Below, piece after piece: positions 48,501 through 61,092 of a stretch of 64,000 nucleotides of DNA. The DNA is from Trichoderma breve (Eukaryota > Ascomycota > Sordariomycetes > Hypocreales > Hypocreaceae), in the NCBI RefSeq assembly GCF_028502605.1, contig NC_079235.1, positions 1,488,001 through 1,552,000 on the forward strand, read 5' to 3'. Position 1 is the stretch's first letter, and each line of letters begins with the position of its first letter. A program made the translations under genes and the position numbers. The notes below the pieces were generated by a model. It saw only the letters and a program-made list of their open reading frames with translations, was not told where the DNA came from and made no database searches.

Positions 48501-51500
48501 CAAAGGTTTCCCGAGGCGGACTGATTCTATCTTTAACATCAACAATCTCAACATTGCCCCTGATGATTACATCACTAAGAAGTCTAAAGCCGTTCCTATC
48601 TTGAGGCCCTCTAGCGTTACGTCTGCCGACCCGTCGGCGGCATATGATGGCGACGTGAGAGACCCTGACGGACGTGTTGGCGACATCTCTAGAGTCAAGA
48701 GGGCTAGGAGTGCCAATCTGTCTGATTCTGATGACGTGCCTCTCTTTGCTGATCAACCAGACGATTCTGCTGAGGACTTGATCGAGGAAGAAGAAGAGGA
48801 GGAGGAAGAGGAAGAAGGGGAAGAAGAAGAGACTGCAATGGTGGAGTCATCGGTTAAGGAGTCACGAAGCATTGCTGGGGAAGGCTCGGTTGATGGAGAG
48901 GCTGTGTTGCCCGCCGACACTTCCATGTCATCCGTTGACCAGATTGACACCCAAGTTACCACTGCTGCGCCCTCTGAGACTTCACCAGCTGAAGTGTCTG
49001 CGAAGTGGACATCGTCATTTGAACATACGCCTAGGCTTTTGTCAGTGGCTACCCCTGTGTCTCTCCCCGAGGAAACTGAGCCTCGTTCCGACGGAGAAGG
49101 ACTCTCTGAATCTACACAGCCTCAGGTTCTCTCGGCTCCTGAAGATCCTCGACTGCCGGATACTAGACGCAAACTTACTCCCAAGGGCCTTGCTGGGTCT
49201 CGCTTTGCATTGCCTAAGCCGTCTGGCTTGGCTGCTTCCCGCTTTGCAGAACCGACTCCCGCCCCTACTGCTGAGCAAGATGATGCCGAAGTTGAGATGG
49301 TACAAGAAGATGTTAGCACCTTGAATCCCACGCCTACCACCAACGGTGAGAGGCACGAGCCTACATTTGAGGAGATTGACGCAGTCATGCAGCGAATGGA
49401 GATGGATCATTCTCAGGGCATTAACAAGTCCATTGAGACATTCAAATATCCTCAGCCATCTGTCGAGATCCATGACTCGTCTGAGGAGCTACATATTCCT
49501 TCGGATCATGCACGTGAAGGAAGGAGCGTTATTCCGCGTCAGTACAACGATGTACCGGACAATGCCTCTCACCCAATGCTGACCACCGAGCTGGAAGATC
49601 CATTTGTAGACCCGCCTTTGAGCGCCCAGGTCGTCAGGCGTGGCAGCACGTTTGGGGATGGCGAACTTGACAGCGAGCCCGTCAGCGATTGGGAAGGCGC
49701 CTTCTCTGAGGACGAACACTCGAAGCTTCAGAACCGCGCCCAATTCTTCGATGGTCGCGTCAATGAAGTCGTCGGTACCCTGTTGGCATCTAGACTCGAG
49801 CCTCTTGAGAAGGCCCTGCTCTCTCTCCAACAAACGTTCTCATCCAAAGACCAGCGTGCTCCTTCTTCTCGACGCGACATCCGTGGCGGCTCAATGGAGT
49901 ATCAAGAAAGTGATGCTGACGACGAAGATGAAGAACCACTTCCTCGTCGCTCAGCGAGTCCCAAGAGAGACCGTAGACTGGATCAGATTCGCTCGATTGT
50001 CGTCGAAGCTCTAGCTACGCAGCAACGTAGCCAGCAGGTCACCACCATGGAGGCTAATGAGGATGTGACGCTGCTGAGATCCCTTGATGAGATCAAGGAC
50101 CTGTTAGTTTCGAGTGCCAGACCTACGCCTCGTGATGATGGCACTTCTCTTGCTCCGTTTGAGAATATGCTCCAAGCTAAGCCCGATGAAGGGCTTGCTG
50201 CCCAGATTCTCGAACTTCAGGCAAAGACTGCAGAGCTGGAGGAGCGACACCGCCAAGACCAAGAGAAGCTTGAAAGGGAGATTGCTGAGCGCAGAACCGC
50301 AGAAGATGCAGCGGCTGAGCTCCACCGAAAGTTACAGTCCGCCGAGACTCGGGTGGAAATCGAAATTATCAACCGCAGTGTATTCGACCAACGTGTTGCT
50401 GATCTCGAAGAGAGGTTAAGGACCCAAGAGGACGCCAACGAGCAGGAAGTCAAGAACAGACGTGTTGCCGAGGATAACCTATCCGAAATCCAGCGCCTAT
50501 TCCGCAACGCTTCTGAAGAAGAGGCTCGACTTCGCGAAATGGTGGAAGAAAGAGAGCAGGTCATCAAGTCACTTGAGCACTCTGGCAGCAAGACTACCTT
50601 GCAACTGACTACGTTGGAGGCTGCTCGTGATAATTGGACCCATCATCAAGCTGAAATGGCAAACAGGATTAATGTCCTCGAAGCCGATCTGCGCAACGTC
50701 CGCCAGGACAACAACACCTGGAGGGCGGAGACTGAGCGGGCTGATGAGGCCGCACGCCGCAGCAATGGTGAGCTTGGCCATGCTTTGGATGAAAACAAGC
50801 GCCTTCACAAGTCTCTCAACAACGTCATTTCTCAGCTTGAAGAAAACGAGCGACTTCGTGAGTCGTGGCGTGCCAAGTTCCTCGCTCTTCAAGAGGATAT
50901 GGGCCAGGCCGCCCGCGAGGTCGCCGAAGAAAACGCGCGACGCATCAAGAGAGACCAGGCCATGTTGGCACGCCAAGATGTCTTGGAAGCGCGGCTGCAG
51001 GCCGAATCTAAGACCAGAGAACGCCTCGAGGTCGAAATGGAGCGACTCCAAGATAATGAGCGGGCCGGTATGCGTGCTGTCAACGAGTGCAACCGCCTTG
51101 AGGAGATGCTTACTGAGCTACGCACCGAAAATGCCAAGCTTCACCAGTCTTCTGCTCGATACCAGCGCGAGTTTGAAGAGGCTCGAGAGTCAGGGGCTAG
51201 CGAAGTCAAGAGAACTCGCATGTCTCTGCAGACTGAGCTCGACGCTGCCAATAACCAGGTCAACGTCGTTCGTGAAGAGTATGAGGAGCAGAATGCTAAG
51301 TTGCGCGCAGAGCTTGATAATCTCAAGCTTGAGATTGATACTGCCAAGGCTCAGAACGAGATGCTTCTCGAGGGTGCTCAATCCAGCAATGCCAGCGAAT
51401 TAGATGAACTCAAGCGCAAACATCAAAACGAACTGGAGGACATCCAAACTCGCTATGAACGCCAAATCCACAACGCAGTTGAGGATGGACAGCGAACAGA

Positions 51501-52542
51501 GCAACACCTCTTGGAGCGCCTCAGTCTGTCCACGTCCAAGACCGAACATCTCCAGGACCGCATCCTTCATCTTGAGGAGAAGCTCGAGATTACGAAGCAG
51601 GCCGCTGCCGCCGCAGCTCAAGCTGCGAAGTCGGCTGGCGTTGACTCTTCTTTCTTGAGCCCCACGATGGCGAAACCAGCAGAGCGGGTTGAAATGCCGG
51701 AAAAGATTTCCCCACAAGCTCTCCGGGAATCCATCATGGTTCTCCAAGAACAGTTGCAGGCTCGCGAACAGCGTATTGAGGAGCTTGAGCAGACTGTCGC
51801 TGAACTTGATCCCGACTCTGCGACCAAGATCGCTAAGCGGGACGACGAGATTAGCTGGTTGCGCGAGCTTCTTGCTGTGAGACAGGGAGATCTCCAAGAT
51901 ATTATTGTGGCGCTCTCAGGAGATAGGTTTGACCGCGCTGCCGTCAAGGATGCTGCTATCAGACTCAAGGCCAACTTGCAAATGGAGGAACAAGAGCGTG
52001 AGAGAGCCATGAATGGTGGCTCAGCCATCACCCTCCCCAACATTGCTCAGACAATCCAAGCCGCAACACCGCGTGTAGCGCAAACCATTGCTCCTATCGC
52101 AGCTGCCTGGGGCAATTGGCGCAAGAGTGGCCAGTCTAGCTTTCGAGGCCTTTCAGGAGTGTTGAGTTCGCCCGCTGTTACGGGCAATTCCACTCCCTCT
52201 AAGAGCAGAAATGACTCGATGCAGAACGGCGGCATCATGAGCGGGCTTCTTACACCTCCAGCTACGGCGCTTCGGCAGTCTCCCACCCCGGACGGCCGCC
52301 TACAGCCTACCGCGTTTTCCAGTACTGGACGGCGATTTACAGGCCAGAGCGTTCAGGATCGAACACGCCGAGAGTCCAACGTGTCTCATCGATCTGACAA
52401 ATCGCACTTTCAGGACATCCCTCATCGACGTCTAGAGTTGGCGGCTGAACCAGTGACACCTCCCATGGTACATCAAACTGTGTATGATGAGGACGCGCAG
52501 CCTGGGGATTTCGACGACCATGACTTCTTTGAAGAGGACTAA
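45587..52542 (+). CDS. Very large coiled-coil protein, N-terminus unresolved
   Basis: Two joined exons, 45587-46886 and 47000-52542 (113-nt intron, GTGAGT..CTTATAG, phase 1), give at least 2280 residues. The frame is closed by TAG just before 45587, where an acceptor sits, so a short first exon with the start codon lies upstream. I found no ATG-donor pair of the right phase. A conserved-looking block spans the intron: KKKVPWKGKTITILIPRDD, then ERMFDSWTELGYNVDGFDL, then WKNYVNELQEAKLRALGVSF. Next come a disordered Pro/Ser/Gln-rich part, short repeated APxF / FxF motifs (~48180-48460), a Glu-rich run (~48785-48835), and ~700 residues of heptad coiled coil (~50000-51950). The end is acidic (DDHDFFEED). 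The layout suggests a structural or cytoskeletal/spindle-pole scaffold, but that is inference and I cannot name the family. Confidence 0.82.
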
Positions 52543-53561
52543 GCCTGCTGTGCCGCGATGACGGAGAAGAAGATGGCGTGAAATGCCAGAGGCTGACTCG
52601 AGCAATGTTTTGTCATAACCTGACAGTTGTTCTATATTTTATCACTTTTCCTTTGTAACCTGTTTTTAACGCTTATGCCCGCGATTCTTTCACTCGAGAA
52701 GAAGAGATATATACTACCCACGTTGTCATTTGAGATGATTCATCCCCCAAATCAATACCAGACTGCGATTACACACAACCCTAGAAGAGATACCCCTTTG
52801 GATTTTGTGCTGTTTGTTTGATATTCACATGGTTGAAGATACACGCAAAATTCTAAAAACGAAAACAGAAAAAGAAAAAAAAAAAAGATTGTCCCTCAGA
52901 TTGGTATACACATATATAACACGACACCAACAAATTCACAAACATGAAAAAAAGAGAGACGTTTATATTGGAAGTGTTTTGGGCGGCTGATATTGGTACA
53001 TATTATTTCTTCTCAATTACTGTTACATTTTCGATCGTCTTTTATACAACTCTGGCGCTGGCCTTTTGCCGTGTTGAGCTTTTGATTCTCTTTCTCTCTT
53101 TCTTTCTCTCTTCTCCTTTTTTTCTGTTCCTACTTCTTGTTTCTTTTTCTTTCTTTTCTCTCTTTTTGATACGGCATGGTGGGAGGGATGGATATGAATT
53201 TCGGGTCGCTCATTTCATGCTGCCTAGTGATTAATGTGACTGTGACTTTAAAAAGGGGGTTGAAACGACATGGACGCACGGAATGGATAGTCGGAGCCGA
53301 AACGGCAGCGGATGCATAGTATGGAACTAGTCTGCAGACTTATAGTATTAATGGACTAAATGAAGCTTGCAATGAGATTTTTGAACCATATTTTTACTGT
53401 TTTCATGTGTGCTTGTTGCTAGTTATGTGACGTTTGATAGATGGAGAACGCGAACAAGATAACAAAGATATTGTGGTGGTACATATTAACTCGTATTATA
53501 TCCAATTACTAATACTAGGAATAAGGCTTTGTCGTCTACTCATGATTTTTTGTTATACATA
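52543..53561. other. Convergent 3' regions
   Basis: A/T-rich 1-kb spacer with long C/T runs (53090-53170). It should hold the 3' UTRs of the coiled-coil gene and the SRP receptor gene. No gene seen. Confidence 0.65.
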
Positions 53562-55770
53562 TTAATTGCTGCTCAGCAGCTTTCCTACAGCCCACTTGAC
53601 CGAAAAGTTCCTTAGGTCAGAGTAATGCTGGCCAACTCCCACAAACACAACAGGCACGTTCGTCGCGTGGACCAGACTGACAAGGGTACCGACCATGTCA
53701 CCGACGGTGTCGCACTTGGAGATGATGAAGCCGTCTAGGGCGCGATCAGAGCCAAAGGCTGCGTTAAAGTTGCGTGCCTGGGCAACAGAGTCTGTTCCAA
53801 CGAGAGCCTAGGTCGATAGTTAGTAAATGAGCAACATACTCGATTAAGTGTAGGGGGAGATGTGAATCCGCAAACGTACCTCACCAACCATGAGAATCTT
53901 ATCAGGCTGGGCAAACTTGGCAAACTTCTCCAGCGAAGACATGAGTCTCTGATCATTGTGCCTGCGCCCAGCCGTATCAATAAGAACGACGTCGTAGCCC
54001 TCCTGAGCCGCATGGTTAACAGCGTCCTTGGCGACGGCAGCAGCATCCTTGCCGTATCCCTTCTGGTACAGCTCGACTTTTCCTCCCTCTCGGGCCGTGA
54101 GCTCCTTGAGGTTTCGCACATGCACGGCGAGCTGCTCGACGGCGCCCGAACGAAAAGTGTCGCCGGCGGCGATGAGGACCTTGTATTTGTTCTGCAGCAG
54201 GAAGAAGCAGATCTTGGATAAGTTTGTGGACTTTCCGACGCCGTTGACTCCGACGATGGAGATGACGTAGGGCCGAGCTTTGCGCAGAGAGGTGACTGGC
54301 GGAGCGGTGATGGAGTCGATTTCGCGAAGAAGGTCGAGGGATGAGGTGGGAGTGAGCATTTTGGTGAGAGACGACTCCATTGCCGCCTGGATCTTGGCGT
54401 TGATGCCTATGACATGCAATTAGTAACCCTTTCCTCAGAGACAAAGTGAAAAGAAGAAAAAAAGGGGGGATGGGGAATGCAATATCTGCACTCACTTTCA
54501 AAGTTTCCAGTCTTGACACCGACCAGCTCCTTTTCGACACCCTCGCAGAGGCGAACGGCGGCTTCACGCGCCACGTTTTTGCGCAGCAAGTGATCTTCCA
54601 TGCCCTTCATGGCCTTGTCGAGATCCTCCTTGGTCAAGGTCTTGCCGCCCACCACATTTCGGAACAGCCCACTGATGGCATTGACTCCAGAGCCCAAAAG
54701 ACCAGTCTTGTTGTCTGCTCGTGCAGCCTTCTCGGCTTTCTGAGCCTCGGCCGAGGCCAAGATGTCGTGCACCTCGTCTCCCAAGTCCTTGAGAATGAAC
54801 TTGCCTTTGCTTGTGGATCCCCAGGTAGACGACTCAACAGCATCAAGAGCGCTGGATCGCCCAACTGCCTCGGCCTCCGAGTCACTTGTGAGACTAGGCC
54901 GGGAATAATCCAGCTGTACATCGTCGTCTTCCTCGTCAGCGAAACCATCGGCGTTCCATTTGCGGCCCTTCTTCGTCGCCTTGGCGCCCTTCTTCAGTCG
55001 ACTTGAAGCCAACGCCTCGTCTCCAGACGACGCAGGCGCCGAACCAGAGTTGTGGGCCTTGCGGGCTCTTCTGGACATCTTGGCCACAGGGCCAGCCTTG
55101 GCAACAACCAAGTTGCCGGGAGTCGAGGGACGTGAAGCGTTGGGTGTTTGGATAGGTGTCGAATCGGCCGATGTGGTATCATGGGCAGCAGTACCATTGG
55201 CAGCATGGCCCCTGTATTTCAAGCCTGCTGCTGCGGGATGGGAGGCGGATTCCTCGTCTATAGGACTTATAGATCCGACATGACTCGATTTGTCTAGCTC
55301 TTTCAGCTGCTGGTCGAAATATTCACCAAACGAGTGGCATTCGACGAGGGTGGTATGGGGCTTGGTGAGTTGTTCGCCGTATAGCTCGACAAAGATGGTT
55401 TTGATGTTATCCACAAGCTTATCAACCCAAGACAGGTGCAGCAGAGAACGGTAGACAACCTGATGTAGCAAAGTGATTAGTATACCAGACGTATGTACGC
55501 AGAGCAGTACTTGCACCGCCCAGATCATGCGCATACCACAAAGATTAAGCCCAATTCCTTGACAAAGGTCCATTTCAGAGTGTGCTGATCGCTTCTGTAG
55601 GCTGGATTGGTAGCCGCAGACTGCGAATCGGTGGGCGCAATGGTGCCCGTCTTTTCCTCGATAAACGTGTCGGCAATGAAATTGTTGACGATGGAGGGGC
55701 TGACGGGCGCATATGTCCTGGACCAGAGAACCACGCCGGACGTGGTGAGAACCTCGAACGCATCCAACAT
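53562..55770 (-). CDS. SRP101: Signal recognition particle receptor alpha subunit
   Basis: Four exons, 55770-55537, 55459-54496, 54406-53880 and 53807-53562, give 656 residues with all phases consistent. The start MLDAFEVLTTSGVVLWSRTY is the SRX longin-like domain that binds SR-beta on the ER membrane. A charged linker with Lys-rich and acidic patches follows (~135-330). The NG GTPase domain then shows GVNGVGKST (G1 P-loop), DTAGRR (G3), ISKCDTVGDM (G4) and VGVGQHYSDLR near the end. The protein docks SRP-ribosome complexes at the ER and releases the signal sequence upon paired GTP hydrolysis. Length and domain order match fungal SR-alpha. The last exon boundary was chosen because GALVGTDSVAQA-type sequence resumes after a clear ACTAAC branch. 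Confidence 0.96.
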
Positions 55771-56845
55771 GTTGAATTAGGGAGTCGCTGTCGATTCGGG
55801 AGGCTCGAGACGGGGTTTGCGACCTGGGGAGAGGCGTGAAGAGAGGAAGAGAGTGGAAGTGGTGAAAGGAAAGTTCAGGGAAAAGGTGTAGGTGTAGTCA
55901 TCCAGATAAACGATAAGGAGTGGAAGCTGGTAGAAGTGCAAAGCAACGAGAAGAGGCCAGCAAAGACGTCTCGACCCTGGCAAAATCAAGATGCAAAGCG
56001 ATGGTAATTATGTATTATAACTGAGATTTTAAAAATCTCACACCGTCTTTGCAGAGAGGAGACAGAGGTGAAGAGAGAGGCAGTCAGGTCGAGGCGCAAG
56101 TCGAGAGACCACTTTGCGCTAGCAGTTGTGAGGTGGCGACAAAGTACAGATACGATACGATAGCAAGATGCAAGGCACAATCAATCAAGGCGAGGCAGTT
56201 GGTTCTTCAGCTCTGGAGACGGCACACCCTCCCGCGCATTTCCACCGCTTGTCAATTAACTCCATCGGTAGCCGAGGCGTCTCCGAGCTGAATCTGGCCT
56301 CTTTGCAATGCCACAATTGCAACCACAATTACAATCCATATCGGATTCCGGAGTACGAGTACGCGATGGGATTTTGCTCTAGCGATTGATGGCTGCCGAC
56401 GCGGATTGACAGAAGCCGGATCACGTGTCAATGGGCTGGTGAAATAGTGTAAAAAGGGCCCTACAACTCCCTAGAGGCCACGTTATAGCACTCAAGAGGC
56501 CCGGGGCGGCTCTAGTACCCGGTACGGGGCTTGTACCTGGGCCGAGCAGGGTTCCGCGCGTGGCTGCATGTACTCGAAAGTACTCGCCCCCTGCAACGCC
56601 CCCAATGCGCGCATCGAGCTCAGCGCCTCCAGCAGGTGCATGTATGACGCTGCAGCAGCCAAGTCAACCACATTTCAGTTCAATTCAAACCTGGCATCTC
56701 GAACATCGCCATCTTCACCTTCACCTCTCCCTGCCACAGCCAGGCTCTCACCAACAGCCTTCCCCGTCTCGACGCGCCCTCCCCTCCGAGCTGAAAAAAG
56801 CATTTCCTTCTCTCGTCTTCTGCCTTTTCTTTTCAGCTCCAAAAC
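55771..56845. other. Divergent promoter region
   Basis: About 1.1 kb between the SRP receptor and Yif1 genes. GTAC-type words recur near 56350 and 56515-56580. The right end is a CT-rich leader for Yif1. No gene seen. Confidence 0.6.
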
Positions 56846-58035
56846 ATGCATCGGGCGGCGCAGTCCCCTCCGTTGCACCACCCGGTGCCGCAGCACTTTT
56901 CCACGGTTCCCCAGCTCCGATCACCGCCTCCGCCTCCGGGGTCCGCGCAGTCGCAGCAGCTCGGCTATGGCGGGAATCCGTACCAGCAGCAGCAGGGCGG
57001 CAACATGGGCAATGCCTTTGGCGCATACGGCCAGTTCATGAACGATCCCACGGCCCAGGTGGCGGCGCAGTTTGGCCAGACGGCCTTCAAGCACGGCCAG
57101 GAATATGTGGAACAGAACGTGTGTCTATCATACCCCTGTCTCCGCCTCTGTTTACTTGGTCGGAGGCGTTTCTTGTTCCCATCCAGCTAACCTAGATACT
57201 CTGCTTCAAAGATCGGCCGCTACGTCAATGTTTCCGCGCTCAAGTACTACTTCAATGTCTCCAACTTCTACGTCGTCAACAAGCTCTTCCTGGTCCTGTT
57301 CCCCTGGAGGCACAAGCCTTGGTCCCGTAAACAGGCCGTTGGAGCAAATGGCCAGGAGCTGCGCTATCTGCCGCCGCGAGACGACATCAACAGCCCCGAT
57401 ATGTACATCCCAGGTCGGTTGCGCGCATCGAATTGCGAGTCATATGCAAGGGAACGATAGCTAACATGAACATTCTCGATGTAGTCATGGCATTGGTTAC
57501 GTATATTCTTCTATCTACTTTGGTCGCCGGTGTAAGGGGCAAGTTTAACCCTGAGCTTCTCGGATACACAGCAACAATCGCGCTTGGCGTTGTCATTTTC
57601 GAAATCATCGCGTTGAAGGTGGGATGCTACCTCCTGAGCATCTCCAGCCAGTCCCAGCTACTTGATCTGATTGCCTACTCTGGCTACAAGTTTGTTGGCA
57701 TCATTGTTACCATTGCCATTGCCGAGATTGTCAACGGCGGCAAGGGCACCGGAGGCTGGGTCGGTTGGTTGGTCTTTATCTATACTTTCTTGGCCAACTC
57801 CCTTTTCTTGGTATGCTACTACATCGGTTTTCATCTACTTGATATGGGCAATACTAACTGACGTGGTGTTTAGATGCGATCCCTGAAATACGTTCTTTTA
57901 CCTGAAACAGCCACAAACTCCGGAGGACCTATGCAAACCGACACCAGGGTGAAGCGAAACCAGAGGACACAGTTCCTTTTCTTCTATTCCTACCTCGTCC
58001 AGCTATTCTTTATGTGGCTTCTCACTAGGCCTTGA
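56846..58035 (+). CDS. YIF1: Yif1 family ER-Golgi transport protein
   Basis: Four exons, 56846-57118, 57212-57413, 57485-57810 and 57874-58035, give 320 residues. The N-terminus is Pro/Gln-rich (MHRAAQSPPLHHPVPQH). The Yif1 core follows: AAQFGQTAFKHGQEYVEQN, then IGRYVNVSALKYYFNVSNFYV, then PPRDDINSPDMYIPVMALVTYIL. Four or five transmembrane helices fill the C-terminal half, ending with LVQLFFMWLLTRP. Yif1 forms a complex with Yip1 and Yos1 on ER and Golgi membranes and is needed for COPII vesicle budding or fusion and for Rab binding. All splice junctions fall between conserved residues and have clear CTAAC branch sites. It lies next to the SRP receptor gene but on the opposite strand; the link is probably accidental. 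Confidence 0.95.
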
Positions 58036-58939
58036 AACTGATTTGATGGGGGAAAGAGAAATAAAACCAGAAATGAGGCGTCAAACAGGGGCCTTGGCTT
58101 TTGCATCTATGAAAGAAGAAGAAAGGACGCCATAGGATATCACGAAAGGCGTTAGACACGGAATAAAGAGGTCAAGCTGTGATGTGCATATATGGTATGG
58201 ACCGGCATTGAGGCGTGAGGCTGGCGCTATCGGCGGCGTTTTGAGGGTTTCCGCTCCACTGCGGGGGTTAGACTTGTTCCACTTAATTATTCACCAGACG
58301 ACGCTTGATGCTTTCTCGATTGAAAAGAAGAAGAAGCCTTGGTTCATCCAGGAAGAGACGAGGAGGGGAGAGGAGAAGAGGGAATCACGCGGGTGTTTGC
58401 TGGAAGGGGCCACGTTTCCGAGATATAATCAGCTGAGGCAGAAAAGCGACAGAAGACACAAAAGAAAGCAATCTACACTGTCCGTAATGACAGGTGTTCT
58501 TATGTGAAATGAAATGACATGCTTGGAAGATGCCGTTGTATTAGAGGTCGCACTGATCACGACATGCCACGGCTCTCTTTTGCACGTGCTGTCAGCTATA
58601 ATGAACAGCTTGTCATCACGAATTGCTGCTTATAAAACCGCTGGTTTAGGCTTCAATGGAGTTCCGTAGCCCTGGTGGAACGCAACACACTGTTATCGCT
58701 AGTGCTACCTTAACGTTAGTCAGTGGCTGTTAGATTGCGCAGGATTGCTCCATCCGTCGGTTTTTATAATATTCTAATCCTGCCTCGAACTTCTCAAATC
58801 TTCGACTCAAAAGCCAACACCATCCATATTCTCTCCCTCTCTTCCGTTTCTTCGCTTCTTGTTCGATATAAACATCTTGTATTTATACACGCACATATAT
58901 TCATTATAAGTCGTACATCTGCAACAGCATCGTCTAACC
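58036..58939. other. Intergenic
   Basis: Yif1 3' UTR on the left; a CT-rich leader (~58790-58935) for the Mpv17-like gene on the right. Nothing else recognised. Confidence 0.6.
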
Positions 58940-59843
58940 ATGGCACCGTCACCTATCATCCAGGCAACGCTGCAATCTTCCCTCCTGGCAGCCTTGTCCA
59001 ATATCCTCGCGCAGGCCATCACCGCATACCGGAACAACGTGAGTAACAATCCACAGGCATGATGATATCTGCCGTCTGCCCTTTTTATTGAATTTATATG
59101 AAAAGACAACAGTCAACTGATGCGAAGCATGACCGATAGGAAGCCGTGACAATAGACTGGGTGCCCGTGTTCCAATATGTCCTCTTCGCCGTCGTGAGCA
59201 CGCCGCCAAACTTTCTGTGGTAAGTTCCATCCATCTTGCATCCTCCCATCACCCTCACCATCTTTTATTCCTCGTCATCTCAACCACAAAAAAAAACTCC
59301 AAATAATACCCTCAGAACATATCATAAACATCATATAACATGATAACATCTCGACTAACCCCCTCCAACAGGCAAGACTTTCTCGAGTCAACATTTCCCG
59401 CACACCCCTCCCCCAAACCCCCCTCAGACTCCAAGAAAAAATCCCCATCATCACAGCCTCCTCCTCTCTCCCTCACAAACACCGTCCTCAAATTCCTCCT
59501 CGACCAAACCATCGGCGCTGCCCTCAACACACTCCTCTTCAGCACCTTCACCCACTCCCTGCGCCAAGCAATGGTCCACGCCCCGCGCATCACCAACTTG
59601 CCCTCCGCCGCAAAATACTGGTCCAGCGCCGGCGCCGTCGACTTTAACCGCGTCGACTTTGCAAGAGTCTGGGCTGCGTCAAAGGCTGAGTTTTGGGCCC
59701 TCATGTTTGCTGCTGCGAAGCTCTGGCCCGCGGTGTCGCTCGTCAACTTTACGCTTGTCAAGTCTGTGCAGGGGAGGAACTTGGTTGGTGCGTTGGCGGG
59801 AGTTGCGTGGGGGGTGTATATCTCGTTGGCCATGGGGAACTGA
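58940..59843 (+). CDS. Mpv17/PMP22 family membrane protein
   Basis: Three exons, 58940-59038, 59140-59219 and 59372-59843, give 216 residues. The start MAPSPIIQATLQSSLLAALSN in good context (ACCATGG) leads to VFQYVLFAVVSTPPNFLW and an LTNTVLKFLLDQTIGAALNT segment. The C-terminal signature includes FWALMFAAAKLWPAVSLVNF and LVGALAGVAWGVYISLAMGN. This is the Mpv17/PMP22/Sym1 pattern of four membrane helices. Members sit in peroxisomal or inner mitochondrial membranes and may form small channels. The Pro/Ser/Lys-rich loop between the second and third helices (SPKPPSDSKKKSPSS) and the N-terminal form fit the peroxisomal fungal branch better, but location is uncertain. Both introns carry CTAAC- or CTGA-type branch sites. 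Confidence 0.9.
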
Positions 59844-61092
59844 GAGGAGTGAGAGAGATGAAGTCTTGATGTGATATTTGGGAGTAGAGATGGGGGTTTG
59901 AGTAGCTTGATTAGTCAAGGCTGGGTCAAACGAGCTTCGTTCATGCCATTAGATAGATAGACTCTGATAGAGTAGACACCTACTAGAGTAAAAACAGTGC
60001 AAAGATAGAAAGGAATAGCATTTCATCCTGTCTCCCTCCCACATCTACAACATCATCACGGGCACTAGATCAGCATTTACATAACTCATTCAATTGACTC
60101 AAACATCGCTGGCAGACCAGCGCTACCCCTAAGCTTAGCTATCCTCTCTCGCTTCCATGCCAACTCCCAAGGTTTTCCAACCATCGTGCCATTCCAACAG
60201 CCATCAGTGCTATGACCTCAGCTCAGAGCAAACAAGATACAAAGAATGTGTACTAGATGTCGCTTGGATGTGTTTCTCCCCAAAGTGTAGAATTCCAATG
60301 AAGAAACCAAAAGGGGTAGAAAGAAGAACCAAAAGCAGATCAAACCAGACTATTTCTTTACCCCTGATTGCAAATTGTAGCAAGGCAAGAAACCACAAAA
60401 TAGCAGTAGACCAAGCAGAACTTTTCCCATGTCGCCGACCCTAACCGTAATCTGCCGCAAAGAGGACAGAACCAAACATGATCTGTTTTTTTTTTTCTTT
60501 TTGCTTTTTTCCTTTTTTTCCCTTGGTTTTCTTTTCTTTTGAAAACAACAAAACGATAGCAGACCGAGCCGTACTTTTCCCTTTCCGTTGACAATGACCG
60601 TACTGAACAGCAAGAAAACGGGAGCAAACAAGAACAATAACTTTTTGTGACCCTTGACCGGAATATGCAGCAAAACAAGAACGAAGACCGAAGACCGAAT
60701 CAACCCAGATTTTTTTTGTGGTCGTTTTTGCTTTGTAAAGTTGCTTTGCTCAAGTCCTCTTTCCAAAGTTCCCTTGACCCTGGATGTGACTTGTAGGCAA
60801 AAGCAACAAAATGGCAGTAGACGAAACCAAGATTTTTAGTAGCTTATCGTGACCGGAATTTGCAAGCAAGACAAATAACAATTGCTTCTCCATCCTGAAG
60901 TCGAGCAAGGAGAAAAACTTTTCATGGCGACCAAACGAAAGAAGTGAAACAGAAAAATGAACGGTAGAATAACATGGACCACACCACAAAATAGTCTCCC
61001 GCTTTCCAAGTGAGAGGATTGGATCATCGCCGGGACTATCTTCTTCGGTGTCTTTTGTAGACAGCGAAGGATAAATCTTCCTCAACCACTAC
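59844..61092. other. Convergent intergenic region with degenerate repeats
   Basis: About 1.25 kb between the Mpv17-like gene and the Cys/Trp-rich gene. It contains poly-T tracts (60485-60540, 60708-60720) and the degenerate repeat described separately. No coding signal. Confidence 0.6.
60363..60880. repeat. Degenerate interspersed repeat
   Basis: Two element types recur. One is CAACAAAATGGCAGTAGAC plus a run ending in TTTT, at 60394-60428, 60546-60581 and 60804-60838. The other is TGACCGGAATNTGCANGCAA plus AACAAG-like sequence, at 60654-60682 and 60849-60880, with weaker versions at 60363-60393 and 60776-60807. Where both occur they are in the same order, as if an old ~65-bp unit had been duplicated and drifted. 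Confidence 0.55.
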
